The notes beneath the pieces were generated by a model, which saw nothing but the letters and a program-made list of their open reading frames with translations, searched no databases and had not been told where the DNA came from. Position numbers and translations under genes: made by a program. Of a stretch of 64,000 nucleotides of DNA, positions 48,701-62,167 are shown in pieces; position 1 is the first letter of the stretch; the number at the start of each line of letters is the position of its first letter. Source of the DNA: Prosopocoilus inquinatus (taxonomy: Eukaryota > Arthropoda > Insecta > Coleoptera > Lucanidae); contig JAYKNF010000023.1 of NCBI GenBank assembly GCA_036172665.1, forward strand, positions 310,001 to 374,000, written 5' to 3'.

Positions 48701-51700
48701 AGTTTTAAACGAAACAACACGTATTAGCGTTGTTCCTGTGATGTATCTAATCGATCCTTACTCATCAATCATGTTATTTGACGTTTCGATGGACTCCAGT
48801 AACTCTAATGTGAGAAACGAAATTTTCGGACGCAGCAGAAGCTGGAAATAGTTTTAAACGAAACAACACGCATTAGCGTTGTTCCTGTGATGTATCTAAT
48901 CGATCCTTACTTATCTATCATGTTATTTGACGTTTGGATGGACTCCAGTAACCCTGACGTGAGATACGAAGTTCTAGGACGCAGCAGAAGCTGGAAATAG
49001 TTTTAAACGAAACAACACGCATTAGCGTTGTTCCTGTGATGTATCTAATCGATCCTTACTTATCTACTATGTTATTTGACGTTTCGATGGACTCCAGTAA
49101 CTCTAAAGTGAGATACGAAATTCTCGGACGCAGCAGCAGCTGGAAATAGTTTCAAACGAAACAACACATATTAGCGTTGTTCCTGTGATGTATCTAACCG
49201 ATCGTTACTCATCTATCATGTTATTTGACGTTCGGACGGACTCCAGTAACTCTGATGAGAGATACAAAGTTCTCGGACGCAGTAGAAACTGGAAATAGTT
49301 TTGAACGAAGCAACACGTATTAGCGTTGTTCCTGTGATGTATCTAATCGATCCTTACTCATATATCATGTTATTTGGCGTTTCGATGGACTCCAGTAGCT
49401 CTGATGTGAGATACGACGTTTTCGGACGCAGCAGAAGCTGGAAATAATTTTAAACGAAACAATACGCATTAGCGTTGTTCCTGTGATGTATCTAATCGAT
49501 CCTTACTCATCTATCATGTTATTTGGCGTTTCGATGGACTCCAGTAACTTTGATGTGAGATACGAAGTTCTCGGACGCAGCTGAAGCTAGAAATAGTTTT
49601 AAACGAAACAACACGTAGTAGCGTTGTTCCTGTGATGTATCTAATCGATCCTTACTCATCTATCATGTTATTTGACGTTTGGATGGACTCCAGTATCTCT
49701 GATGAGAGATACAAAGATTTCGGACGCAGCAGAAGCTGGAAATAGTTTTGAAAGAAACAACACCTATTAGCGTTGTTCCTGTGATGTATCTAAACGATCC
49801 TTACTTATCTAACATGTTATTTGACGTTTGGATGGACACCAGTGAGTCTGATGTGAGATACAAAGTTTTGGGACGCAGCAGGAGCTGGAAATAGTTTTAA
49901 ACGAAACAACACGTATTAGCGTTGTTCCTGTGCTGTATCTAATCGATCCTTACTCATCTATCATGTTATTTGACGTTTGGATGGACTCCAGTAACCCTGA
50001 CGTGAGATACGAAGTTCTCGGACGCAGCAGAAGCTGGAAATAGTTTTAAACGAAACAACACGTATTAGCGTTGTTTCTGTGATGTATCTAATCGATCCTT
50101 ACTCATCTATCATGTTATTTGACGTTTGGATGGACTCCAGTAACTCTGATGTGAGATACAAAGTTTTTGGACGCAGCAGAAGCTGGAAATAGTTTAGAAC
50201 GAAACAACACGTATTAGCGTTGTTCCTGTGATGTATCTAATCGATCCTTACTTAGCTACTATGTTATTTGACGTTTCGATGGACTCCAGTAACTCTAATG
50301 TGAGATACGAAATTTTCGGACGCAGCAGCAGCTGGAAATAGTTTTAAACGAGACAACACATATTAGCGTTGTTCCTGTGCTGTATCTAATCGATCCTTAC
50401 TCATCTATCATGTTATTTGACGTTTCGATGGACTCCAGTAACTCTGATGTGAGATACAAAGTTTTTGGACGCAGCAGAAGCTGGAAATAGTTTTAAACGA
50501 AACAACACGCATTAGCGTTGTTCCTGTGATGTATCTAATCGATCCTTACTCATCTATCATGTTATTTGGCGTTTCGATGGACTCCAGTAACTTAGATGTG
50601 AGATACGAAGTTCTCGGACGCAGCTGAAGCTAGAAATAGTTTTAAACGAAACAACACGCATTAGCGTTGTTCCTGTGTCGTATCTAATCGATCCTTACTT
50701 ATCTATCATGTTATTTGACGTTTGGATGGTCTCCAGTAACTCTGATGTGAGATACGACGTTTTCGGACGCAGCAGAAGCTGGAAATAGTTTTAAACGAAA
50801 CAACACGTATTATCGTTGTTCCTGTGATGTATCTAATCGATCCTTACTCATGTATCATGTTATTTGACGTTTGGGTGGACTCCAGTAACTCTGATGAGAG
50901 ATACAAAGATTTCGGACGCAGCAGAAGCTGGAAATAGTTTTGAACGATACACCACCTATTAGCGTTGTTCCTGTGATGTATCTAAACGATCCTTACTTAT
51001 CTAACATGTTATTTGACGTTTGGATGGACAGCAGTGAGTCTGATGTGAGATACAAAGTTTTGGGACGCAGCAGGAGCTGGAAATAGTTTTAAACGAAACA
51101 ACACGTATTAGCGTTGTTCCTGTGCTGTATCTAATCGATCCTTACTTATCTATCATGTTATTTGACGTTTGGATGGACTCCAGTAACCCTGACGTGAAAT
51201 ACGAAGTTCTCGGACGCAGCAGATGCTGGAAATAGTTTTAAACGAAACAACACGCATTAGCGTTGTTCATGTGATGTATCTAATCAATCCTTACTTATCT
51301 ATCATGTTATTTGACGTTTGGATGGACTCCAGTAACCCTGACGTGAGATACGAAGTTCTCGGACGCAGCAGAAGCTGGAAATAGTCTTAAACGAAACAAC
51401 ACGTATTAGCGTTGTTCCTGTGATGTATCTAATCGATCCTTACTCATCTATCATGTTATTTGACGTTTGGATGAACTCCAGTAACTCTGATGTGAGATAC
51501 AAAGTTTTTGGACGCAGCAGAAGCTGGAAATAGTTTAGAACGAAACAACACGTATTAGCGTTGTTCCTGTGATATATCTAATCGATCCTTACTTAGCTAC
51601 TATGTTATTTGACGTTTCGATGGACTCCAATAACTCTAATGTGAGATACGAAATTTTCGGACGCAGCAGCAGCTGGAAATAGTTTTAAACGAGACAATAC

Positions 51701-52074
51701 ATATTAGCGTTGTTCCTGTGCTGTATCTAATCGATCCTTACTCATCTATCATGTTATTTGACGTTTCGATGGACTCCAGTAACTCTGATGTGAGATACAA
51801 AGTTTTTGGACGCAGCAGAAGCTGGAAATAGTTTTAAACTAAACAACACGCATTAGCGTTGTTCCTGTGATGTATCTAATCGATCCTTACTCATTTATCA
51901 TGTTATTTGGCGTTTCGATGGACTCCAGTAACTTATATGTGAGATACGAAGTTCTCGGACGCAGCTGAAGCTAGAAATAGTTTTAAACGAAACAACACGT
52001 ATTAGCGTTGTTCCTGTGTAGTATCTAATCGATCCTTACTCATCTATCATGTTATTTGACGTTTCGATGGACTC

Positions 52075-55000
52075 CAGTAAGTCTGATGTGAGATACAAAG
52101 TTTTTGGACGCAGCAGGAGCTGGAAATAGTTTTAAACGAAACAACACATATTAGCGTTGTTCCTGTGATATATCTAATCGATCCTTACTCATCTATCATG
52201 TTATTTGGCGTTTCGATGGACTCCAGTAGCTCTGATTTGAGATACGACGTTTTCGGACGCAGCAGAAGCTGGAAATAGTTTTAAAAGAAACAACACGCAT
52301 TCCTGTGATGTATCTAATCGATCCTTACTCATCTATCATGTTATGTGACGTTTCGATGGACTCCAGTAACTCTAATGTGAGATACGAAATTTTCGGACGC
52401 AGCAGCAGCTGGAAATAGTTTGAAACGAAACAACACATATTAGCGTTGTTCCTGTGATGTATCTAATCGATCCTTACTCATCTATCATGTTATTTGACGT
52501 TTGGACGGACTCCAGTAACTCTGATGAGACATACAAAGTTCTCGGACGTAGTAGAAGCTGGAAATAGTTTTGAACGAAACAACACGTATTAGCGTTGTTC
52601 CTGTTATGTATCTAATCGATCCTTACTTAGCTACTATGTTATTTGACGTTTCGATGGACTCCAGTAACTCTAATGTGAGATACGAAATTTTCGGACGCAG
52701 CAGCAGCTGGAAATAGTTTTAAACGAAACATCACATATTAGCGTTGTTCCTGTGATGTATCTAATCGATCCTTACTCATCTATCATGTTATTTGACGTTT
52801 GGACGGACTCCAGTAACTCTGATGAGAGATACAAAGTTCTCGGACGTAGTAGAAGCTGGAAATAGTTTTAAACGAAACATCACATATTAGCGTTGTTCCT
52901 GTGATGTATCTAAGCGATCCTTACTTATCTATCATGTTATTTGACGTTTGGATGGACTCCAGTAACTCTGATGTGAGATACGACGTTTTCGGACGCAGCA
53001 GAAGCTGGAAATAGTTTTAAACGAAACAACACGTATTATCGTTGTTCCTGTGATGTATCTAATCGATCCTTACTCATGTATCATGTTATTTGACGTTTGG
53101 GTGGACTCCAGTAACTCTGATGTGAGATACGACGTTTTCGGACGCAGCAGAAGCTGGAAATAGTTTTAAACGAAACATCACATATTAGCGTTGTTCCTGT
53201 GATGTATCTAATCGATCCTTACTCATCTATCATGTTATTTGACGTTTGGACGGACTCCAGTAACTCTGATGAGAGATACAAAGTTCTCGGACGTAGTAGA
53301 AGCTGGAAATAGTTTTAAACGAAACATCACATATTAGCGTTGTTCCTGTGATGTATCTAAGCGATCCTTACTTATCTATCATGTTATTTGACGTTTGGAT
53401 GGACTCCAGTAACTCTGATGTGAGATACGACGTTTTCGGACGCAGCAGAAGCTGGAAATAGTTTTAAACGAAACAACACGTATTATCGTTGTTCCTGTGA
53501 TGTATCTAATCGATCCTTACTCATGTATCATGTTATTTGACGTTTGGGTGGACTCCAGTAACTCTGATGTGAGATACGACGTTTTCGGACGCAGCAGAAG
53601 CTGGAAATAGTTTTAAACGAAACAACACGTATTAGCGTTGTTCCTGTGATGTATCTAATCGATCCTTACTCATCTATCATGTTATTTGACGTTTGGATGG
53701 ACTCCAGTAACTCTGATGTGAGATACAAAGTTTTTGGACGCAGCAGAAGCTGGAAATAGTTTTGAACGAAACAACACGTATTAGCGTTGTTCCTGTGATG
53801 TATCTAATCGATCCTTACTTATCTATCATGTTATTTGACGTTTGGATGGACTCCAGTAACCCTGACGTGAGATACGAAGTTCTCGGACGCACCAGAAGCT
53901 GGAAATAGTTTTAAACGAAACAACACGCATTAGCGTTGTTCCTGTGATGTATCTAATCGATCCTTACTCATCTATCATGTTATTTGGCGTTACGATGGAC
54001 TCCAGTAACTTAGATGTGAGATACGAAGTTCTCGGACGCAGCTGAAGCTAGAAATAGTTTTAAACGAAACAACACGCATTAGCGTTGTTCCTGTGATGTA
54101 TCTAATCGATCCTTACTTATCTATCATGTTATTTGACGTTTGGATGGACTCCAGTAACCCTGACGTGAGATACGAAGTTCTCGGACGCAGCAGAAGCTGG
54201 AAATAGTTTTAAACGAAGCAACAGGCATTAGCGTTGTTCCTGTGATGTATCTAATCGATCCTTACTCATCTATCATGTTATTTGACGTTTCGATGGACTC
54301 CAGTAACTCTGTTGTGAGATACGACGTTTCCGGACGCAGCAGAAGCTGGAAATAGTTTTAAACGAAACAACACGTATTAGCGTTGTTCCTGTGATGTATC
54401 TAATCGATCCTTACTCATCTATCATGTTATTTGACGTTTGGATGGACTCCAGTAACTAGGATGAGAGATACAAAGATTTCGGACGCAGCAGAAGCTGGAA
54501 ATAGTTTTGAACGAAACAACACCTATTAGCGTTGTTCCTGTGATGTATCTAAACGGTCCTTACTTATCTAACATGTTATTTAACGTTTGGATGTACTCCA
54601 GTAAGTCTGATGTGAGATACAAAGTTTTTGGACGCAGCAGGAGCTGGAAATAGTTTTAAACGAAACAACACGTATTAGCGTTGTTCCTGTGCCGTATCTA
54701 ATCGATCCTTACTTATCTATCATGTTATTTGACGTTTGGATGGACTCCAGTAACTCTGATGTGAGATACGACGTTTTCGGACGCAGCAGAAGCTGGAAAT
54801 AGTTTTAAACGAAACAACACGTATTATCGTTGTTCCTGTGATGTATCTAATCGATCCTTACTCATGTATCATGTTATTTGACGTTTGGGTGGACTCCAGT
54901 AACTCTGATGAGAGATACAAAGATTTCGGACGCAGCAGAAGCTGGAAATAGTTTTGAACGATACACCACCTATTAGCGTTGTTCCTGTGATGTATCTAAA

Positions 55001-58000
55001 CGATCCTTACTTATCTAACATGTTATTTGACGTTTGGATGGACACCAGTGAGTCTGATGTGAGATACAAAGTTTTGGGACGCAGCAGGAGCTGGAAATAG
55101 TTTTAAACGAAACAACACGTATTAGCGTTGTTTCTGTGATGTATCTAATCGATCCTTACTCATCTATCATGTTATTTGACGTTTGGATGGACTCCAGTAA
55201 CCCTGACGTGAGATACGAAGTTCTCGGACGCAGCAGAAGCTGGAAATAGTTTTAAACGAAACAACACGTATTAGCGTTGTTTCTGTGATGTATCTAATCG
55301 ATCCTTACTCATCTATCATGTTATTTGACGTTTGGATGGACTCCAGTAACTCTGATGTGAGATACAAAGTTTTTGGACGCAGCAGAAGCTGGAAATAGTT
55401 TAGAACGAAACAACACGTATTAGCGTTGTTCCTGTGATGTATCTAATCGATCCTTACTTAGCTACTATGTTATTTGACGTTTCGATGGACTCCAGTAACT
55501 CTAATGTGAGATACGAAATTTTCGGACGCAGCAGCAGCTGGAAATAGTTTTAAACGAGACAACACATATTAGCGTTGTTCCTGTGCTGTATCTAATCGAT
55601 CCTTACTCATCTATCATGTTATTTGACGTTTCGATGGACTCCAGTAACTCTGATGTGAGATACAAAGTTTTTGGACGCAGCAGAAGCTGGAAATAGTTTT
55701 AAACGAAACAATACGCATTAGCGTTGTTCCTGTGATGTATCTAATCGATCCTTACTCATCTATCATGTTATTTGGCGTTTCGATGGACTCCAGTAACTTT
55801 GATGTGAGATACGAAGTTCTCGGACGCAGCTGAAGCTAGAAATAGTTTTAAACGAAACAACACGTAGTAGCGTTGTTCCTGTGTAGTATCTAATCGATCC
55901 TTACTCATCTATCATGTTATTTGACGTTTCGATGGACTCCAGTAACTCTGATGTGAGATACAAAGTTTTTGGACGCAGCAGAAGCTGGAAATAGTTTAGA
56001 ACGAAACAACACGTATTAGCGTTGTTCCTGTGATGTATCTAATCGATCCTTACTTAGCTACTATGTTATTTGACGTTTCGATGGACTCCAATAACTCTAA
56101 TGTGAGATACGAAATTTTCGGACGCAGCAGCAGCTGGAAATAGTTTTAAACGAGACAATACATATTAGCGTTGTTCCTGTGCTGTATCTAATCGATCCTT
56201 ACTCATCTATCATGTTATTTGACGTTTCGATGGACTCCAGTAACTCTGATGTGAGATACAAAGTTTTTGGACGCAGCAGAAGCTGGAAATAGTTTTAAAC
56301 TAAACAACACGCATTAGCGTTGTTCCTGTGATGTATCTAATCGATCCTTACTCATCTATCATGTTATTTGGCGTTTCGATGGACTCCAGTAACTTAGATG
56401 TGAGATACGATGTTCTCGGACGCAGCTGAAGCTAGAAATAGTTTTAAACGAAACAACACGCATTAGCGTTGTTCCTGTGTAGTATCTAATCGATCCTTAC
56501 TCATCTATCATGTTATTTGACGATTCGATGGACTCCAGTATCTCTGATGTGAGATACAAAGTTTTTGGACGCAGCAGAAGCTGGAAATAGTTTTAAACGA
56601 AACAACACGTATTAGCGTTGTTCCTGTGATGTATCTAATCGATCCTTACTCATCTATCATGTTATTTGACGTTTCGATGGACTCCAGTATCTCTGATGTG
56701 AGATACAAAGTTTTTGGACGCAGCAGAAGCTGGAAATAGTTTTAAACGAAACAACACGTATTAGCGTTGTTCCTGTGATGTATCTAATCGATCCTTACTC
56801 ATCAATCATGTTATTTGACGTTTCGATGGACTCCAGTAACTCTAATGTGAGAAACGAAATTTTCGGACGCAGCAGAAGCTGGAAATAGTTTTAAACGAAA
56901 CAACACGCATTAGCGTTGTTCCTGTGATGTATCTAATCGATCCTTACTTATCTATCATGTTATTTGACGTTTGGATGGACTCCAGTAACCCTGACGTGAG
57001 ATACGAAGTTCTAGGACGCAGCAGAAGCTGGAAATAGTTTTAAACGAAACAACACGCATTAGCGTTGTTCCTGTGATGTATCTAATCGATCCTTACTTAT
57101 CTACTATGTTATTTGACGTTTCGATGGACTCCAGTAACTCTAAAGTGAGATACGAAATTCTCGGACGCAGCAGCAGCTGGAAATAGTTTCAAACGAAACA
57201 ACACATATTAGCGTTGTTCCTGTGATGTATCTAACCGATCCTTACTCATCTATCATGTTATTTGACGTTCGGACGGACTCCAGTAACTCTGATGAGAGAT
57301 ACAAAGTTCTCGGACGCAGTAGAAACTGGAAATAGTTTTGAACGAAGCAACACGTATTAGCGTTGTTCCTGTGATGTATCTAATCGATCCTTACTCATAT
57401 ATCATGTTATTTGGCGTTTCGATGGACTCCAGTAGCTCTGATGTGAGATACGACGTTTTCGGACGCAGCAGAAGCTGGAAATAATTTTAAACGAAACAAT
57501 ACGCATTAGCGTTGTTCCTGTGATGTATCTAATCGATCCTTACTCATCTATCATGTTATTTGGCGTTTCGATGGACTCCAGTAACTTTGATGTGAGATAC
57601 GAAGTTCTCGGACGCAGCTGAAGCTAGAAATAGTTTTAAACGAAACAACACGTAGTAGCGTTGTTCCTGTGATGTATCTAATCGATCCTTACTCATCTAT
57701 CATGTTATTTGACGTTTGGATGGACTCCAGTATCTCTGATGAGAGATACAAAGATTTCGGACGCAGCAGAAGCTGGAAATAGTTTTGAAAGAAACAACAC
57801 CTATTAGCGTTGTTCCTGTGATGTATCTAAACGATCCTTACTTATCTAACATGTTATTTGACGTTTGGATGGACACCAGTGAGTCTGATGTGAGATACAA
57901 AGTTTTGGGACGCAGCAGGAGCTGGAAATAGTTTTAAACGAAACAACACGTATTAGCGTTGTTCCTGTGCTGTATCTAATCGATCCTTACTCATCTATCA

Positions 58001-60412
58001 TGTTATTTGACGTTTGGATGGACTCCAGTAACCCTGACGTGAGATACGAAGTTCTCGGACGCAGCAGAAGCTGGAAATAGTTTTAAACGAAACAACACGT
58101 ATTAGCGTTGTTTCTGTGATGTATCTAATCGATCCTTACTCATCTATCATGTTATTTGACGTTTGGATGGACTCCAGTAACTCTGATGTGAGATACAAAG
58201 TTTTTGGACGCAGCAGAAGCTGGAAATAGTTTAGAACGAAACAACACGTATTAGCGTTGTTCCTGTGATGTATCTAATCGATCCTTACTTAGCTACTATG
58301 TTATTTGACGTTTCGATGGACTCCAGTAACTCTAATGTGAGATACGAAATTTTCGGACGCAGCAGCAGCTGGAAATAGTTTTAAACGAGACAACACATAT
58401 TAGCGTTGTTCCTGTGCTGTATCTAATCGATCCTTACTCATCTATCATGTTATTTGACGTTTCGATGGACTCCAGTAACTCTGATGTGAGATACAAAGTT
58501 TTTGGACGCAGCAGAAGCTGGAAATAGTTTTAAACGAAACAACACGCATTAGCGTTGTTCCTGTGATGTATCTAATCGATCCTTACTCATCTATCATGTT
58601 ATTTGGCGTTTCGATGGACTCCAGTAACTTAGATGTGAGATACGAAGTTCTCGGACGCAGCTGAAGCTAGAAATAGTTTTAAACGAAACAACACGCATTA
58701 GCGTTGTTCCTGTGTCGTATCTAATCGATCCTTACTTATCTATCATGTTATTTGACGTTTGGATGGTCTCCAGTAACTCTGATGTGAGATACGACGTTTT
58801 CGGACGCAGCAGAAGCTGGAAATAGTTTTAAACGAAACAACACGTATTATCGTTGTTCCTGTGATGTATCTAATCGATCCTTACTCATGTATCATGTTAT
58901 TTGACGTTTGGGTGGACTCCAGTAACTCTGATGAGAGATACAAAGATTTCGGACGCAGCAGAAGCTGGAAATAGTTTTGAACGATACACCACCTATTAGC
59001 GTTGTTCCTGTGATGTATCTAAACGATCCTTACTTATCTAACATGTTATTTGACGTTTGGATGGACAGCAGTGAGTCTGATGTGAGATACAAAGTTTTGG
59101 GACGCAGCAGGAGCTGGAAATAGTTTTAAACGAAACAACACGTATTAGCGTTGTTCCTGTGCTGTATCTAATCGATCCTTACTTATCTATCATGTTATTT
59201 GACGTTTGGATGGACTCCAGTAACCCTGACGTGAAATACGAAGTTCTCGGACGCAGCAGATGCTGGAAATAGTTTTAAACGAAACAACACGCATTAGCGT
59301 TGTTCATGTGATGTATCTAATCAATCCTTACTTATCTATCATGTTATTTGACGTTTGGATGGACTCCAGTAACCCTGACGTGAGATACGAAGTTCTCGGA
59401 CGCAGCAGAAGCTGGAAATAGTCTTAAACGAAACAACACGTATTAGCGTTGTTCCTGTGATGTATCTAATCGATCCTTACTCATCTATCATGTTATTTGA
59501 CGTTTGGATGAACTCCAGTAACTCTGATGTGAGATACAAAGTTTTTGGACGCAGCAGAAGCTGGAAATAGTTTTGAACGAAACAACACGCATTAGCGTTG
59601 TTCCTGTGATGTATCTAATCAATCCTTACTTATCTATCATGTTATTTGACGTTTGGATGGACTCCAGTAACCCTGACGTGAGATACGAAGTTCTCGGACG
59701 CAGCAGAAGCTGGAAATAGTTTTAAACGAAACAACACGTATTAGCGTTGTTTCTGTGATGTATCTAATCGATCCTTACTCATCTATCATGTTATTTGACG
59801 TTTGGATGGACTCCAGTAACTCTGATGTGAGATACAAAGTTTTTGGACGCAGCAGAAGCTGGAAATAGTTTAGAACGAAACAACACGTATTAGCGTTGTT
59901 CCTGTGATGTATCTAATCGATCCTTACTTAGCTACTATGTTATTTGACGTTTCGATGGACTCCAATAACTCTAATGTGAGATACGAAATTTTCGGACGCA
60001 GCAGCAGCTGGAAATAGTTTTAAACGAGACAATACATATTAGCGTTGTTCCTGTGCTGTATCTAATCGATCCTTACTCATCTATCATGTTATTTGACGTT
60101 TCGATGGACTCCAGTAACTCTGATGTGAGATACAAAGTTTTTGGACGCAGCAGAAGCTGGAAATAGTTTTAAACTAAACAACACGCATTAGCGTTGTTCC
60201 TGTGATGTATCTAATCGATCCTTACTCATTTATCATGTTATTTGGCGTTTCGATGGACTCCAGTAACTTATATGTGAGATACGAAGTTCTCGGACGCAGC
60301 TGAAGCTAGAAATAGTTTTAAACGAAACAACACGTATTAGCGTTGTTCCTGTGTAGTATCTAATCGATCCTTACTCATCTATCATGTTATTTGACGTTTC
60401 GATGGACTCCAG
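52075..60412 (+). repeat. Higher-order repeat 8, copy B (two monomers longer)
   Basis: Follows copy A directly. Matching is at 8037 bp up to about 59572; after two extra monomers (about 59572-59870, GTTTTGAACG > CTAATCAATCC > TTGTTTCTG units) it resumes at 8335 bp (8037 + 298), for example TCATTTATCATG at 51891 and 60226. A difference seen in that tail is GATATATC near 51574 versus GATGTATC near 59910. The copy ends near 60412. Confidence 0.92.
52255..52394 (+). repeat. Monomer with 9-bp deletion (140 bp), copy 4
   Basis: Exact counterpart of 44218-44357 in the second 8-kb copy, with the same CGCATTCCTG junction, TTTTAAAAGAAAC and GTTATGTGACG. Confidence 0.93.
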
Positions 60413-62167
60413 TATCTCTGATGTGAGATACAAAGTTTTTGGACGCAGCAGAAGCTGGAAATAGTTTTAAACGAAACAACACGTATTAGCGTTGTTCCTG
60501 TGATGTATCTAATCGATCCTTACTCATCTATCATGTTATTTGACGTTTCGATGGACTCCAGTAACTCTAATGTGAGAAACGAAATTTTCGGACGCAGCAG
60601 AAGCTGGAAATAGTTTTAAACGAAACAACACGCATTAGCGTTGTTCCTGTGATGTATCTAATCGATCCTTACTTATCTATCATGTTATTTGACGTTTGGA
60701 TGGACTCCAGTAACCCTGACGTGAGATACGAAGTTCTAGGACGCAGCAAAAGCTGGAAATAGTTTTAAACGAAACAACACGCATTAGCGTTGTTCCTGTG
60801 ATGTATCTAATCGATCCTTACTCATCTATCATGTTATTTGGCGTTTCGATGGACTCCAGTAACTTAGATGTGAGATACGAAGTTCTCGGACGCAGCTGAA
60901 GCTAGAAATAGTTTTAAACGAAACAACACGCATTAGCGTTGTTCCTGTGATGTATCTAACCGATCCTTACTCATCTATCATGTTATTTGACGTTCGGACG
61001 GACTCCAGTAACTCTGATGAGAGATACAAAGTTCTCGGACGCAGTAGAAACTGGAAATAGTTTTGAACGAAGCAACACGTATTAGCGTTGTTCCTGTGAT
61101 GTATCTAATCGATCCTTACTTATCTACTATGTTATTTGACGTTTCGATGGACTCCAGTAACTCTAAAGTGAGATACGAAATTCTCGGACGCAGCAGCAGC
61201 TGGAAATAGTTTCAAACGAAACAACACATATTAGCGTTGTTCCTGTGATGTATCTAACCGATCCTTACTCATCTATCATGTTATTTGACGTTCGGACGGA
61301 CTCCAGTAACTCTGATGAGAGATACAAAGTTCTCGGACGCAGTAGAAACTGGAAATAGTTTTGAACGAAGCAACACGTATTAGCGTTGTTCCTGTGATGT
61401 ATCTAATCGATCCTTACTCATATATCATGTTATTTGGCGTTTCGATGGACTCCAGTAGCTCTGATGTGAGATACGACGTTTTCGGACGCAGCAGAAGCTG
61501 GAAATAATTTTAAACGAAACAATACGCATTAGCGTTGTTCCTGTGATGTATCTAATCGATCCTTACTCATCTATCATGTTATTTGGCGTTTCGATGGACT
61601 CCAGTAACTTAGATGTGAGATACGAAGTTCTCGGACGCAGCTGAAGCTAGAAATAGTTTTAAACGAAACAACACGCATTAGCGTTGTTCCTGTGTAGTAT
61701 CTAATCGATCCTTACTCATCTATCATGTTATTTGACGTTTCGATGGACTCCAGTAACTCTGATGTGAGATACAAAGTTTTTGGACGCAGCAGAAGCTGGA
61801 AATAGTTTTAAACGAAACAACACGTATTAGCGTTGTTCCTGTGATGTATCTAATCGATCCTTACTCATCTATCATGTTATTTGACGTTTCGATGGACTCC
61901 AGTAACTCTAATGTGAGAAACGAAATTTTCGGACGCAGCAGAAGCTGGAAATAGTTTTAAACGAAACAACACGCATTAGCGTTGTTCCTGAGATGTATCT
62001 AATCGATCCTTACTTATCTATCATGTTATTTGACGTTTGGATGGACTCCAGTAACCCTGACGTGAGATACGAAGTTCTAGGACGCAGCAGAAGCTGGAAA
62101 TAGTTTTAAACGAAACAACACGCATTAGCGTTGTTCCTGTGATGTATCTAATCGATCCTTACTCATA
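60336..62167 (+). repeat. Higher-order repeat 9: 9-monomer spacing (1341 bp)
   Basis: About 490 bp at 60336-60826 recurs at 61677-62167 with an offset of 1341 bp (9 x 149): GTGTAGTATC, then GAGAAACGAAATTTTC, then the GTTCTAGGACG unit. Copy-specific changes include GTATCTCTG versus GTAACTCTG and CCTGAGATG near 61988. The sequence between is the GTTCGGACGG / TTTCAAACG run. Confidence 0.82.

Larger units (their letters stand above)
44038..52074 (+). repeat. Higher-order repeat 8, copy A (54 monomers minus 9 bp, 8037 bp)
   Basis: Aligns with the adjacent block starting at 52075 at exactly 8037 bp (54 x 149 - 9). Over about 7.5 kb I noticed only one difference (GATCGTTACT near 49204, GATCCTTACT near 57241); rare variants shared by both include CATCAATCATG, TACGATGTTCTC, GACGATTCG, GTTCATGTG and ATAGTCTTAAACG. 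The block contains one 9-bp-deletion monomer, a nested 3-monomer tandem, module R, and several B- and C-type runs. Confidence 0.93.
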
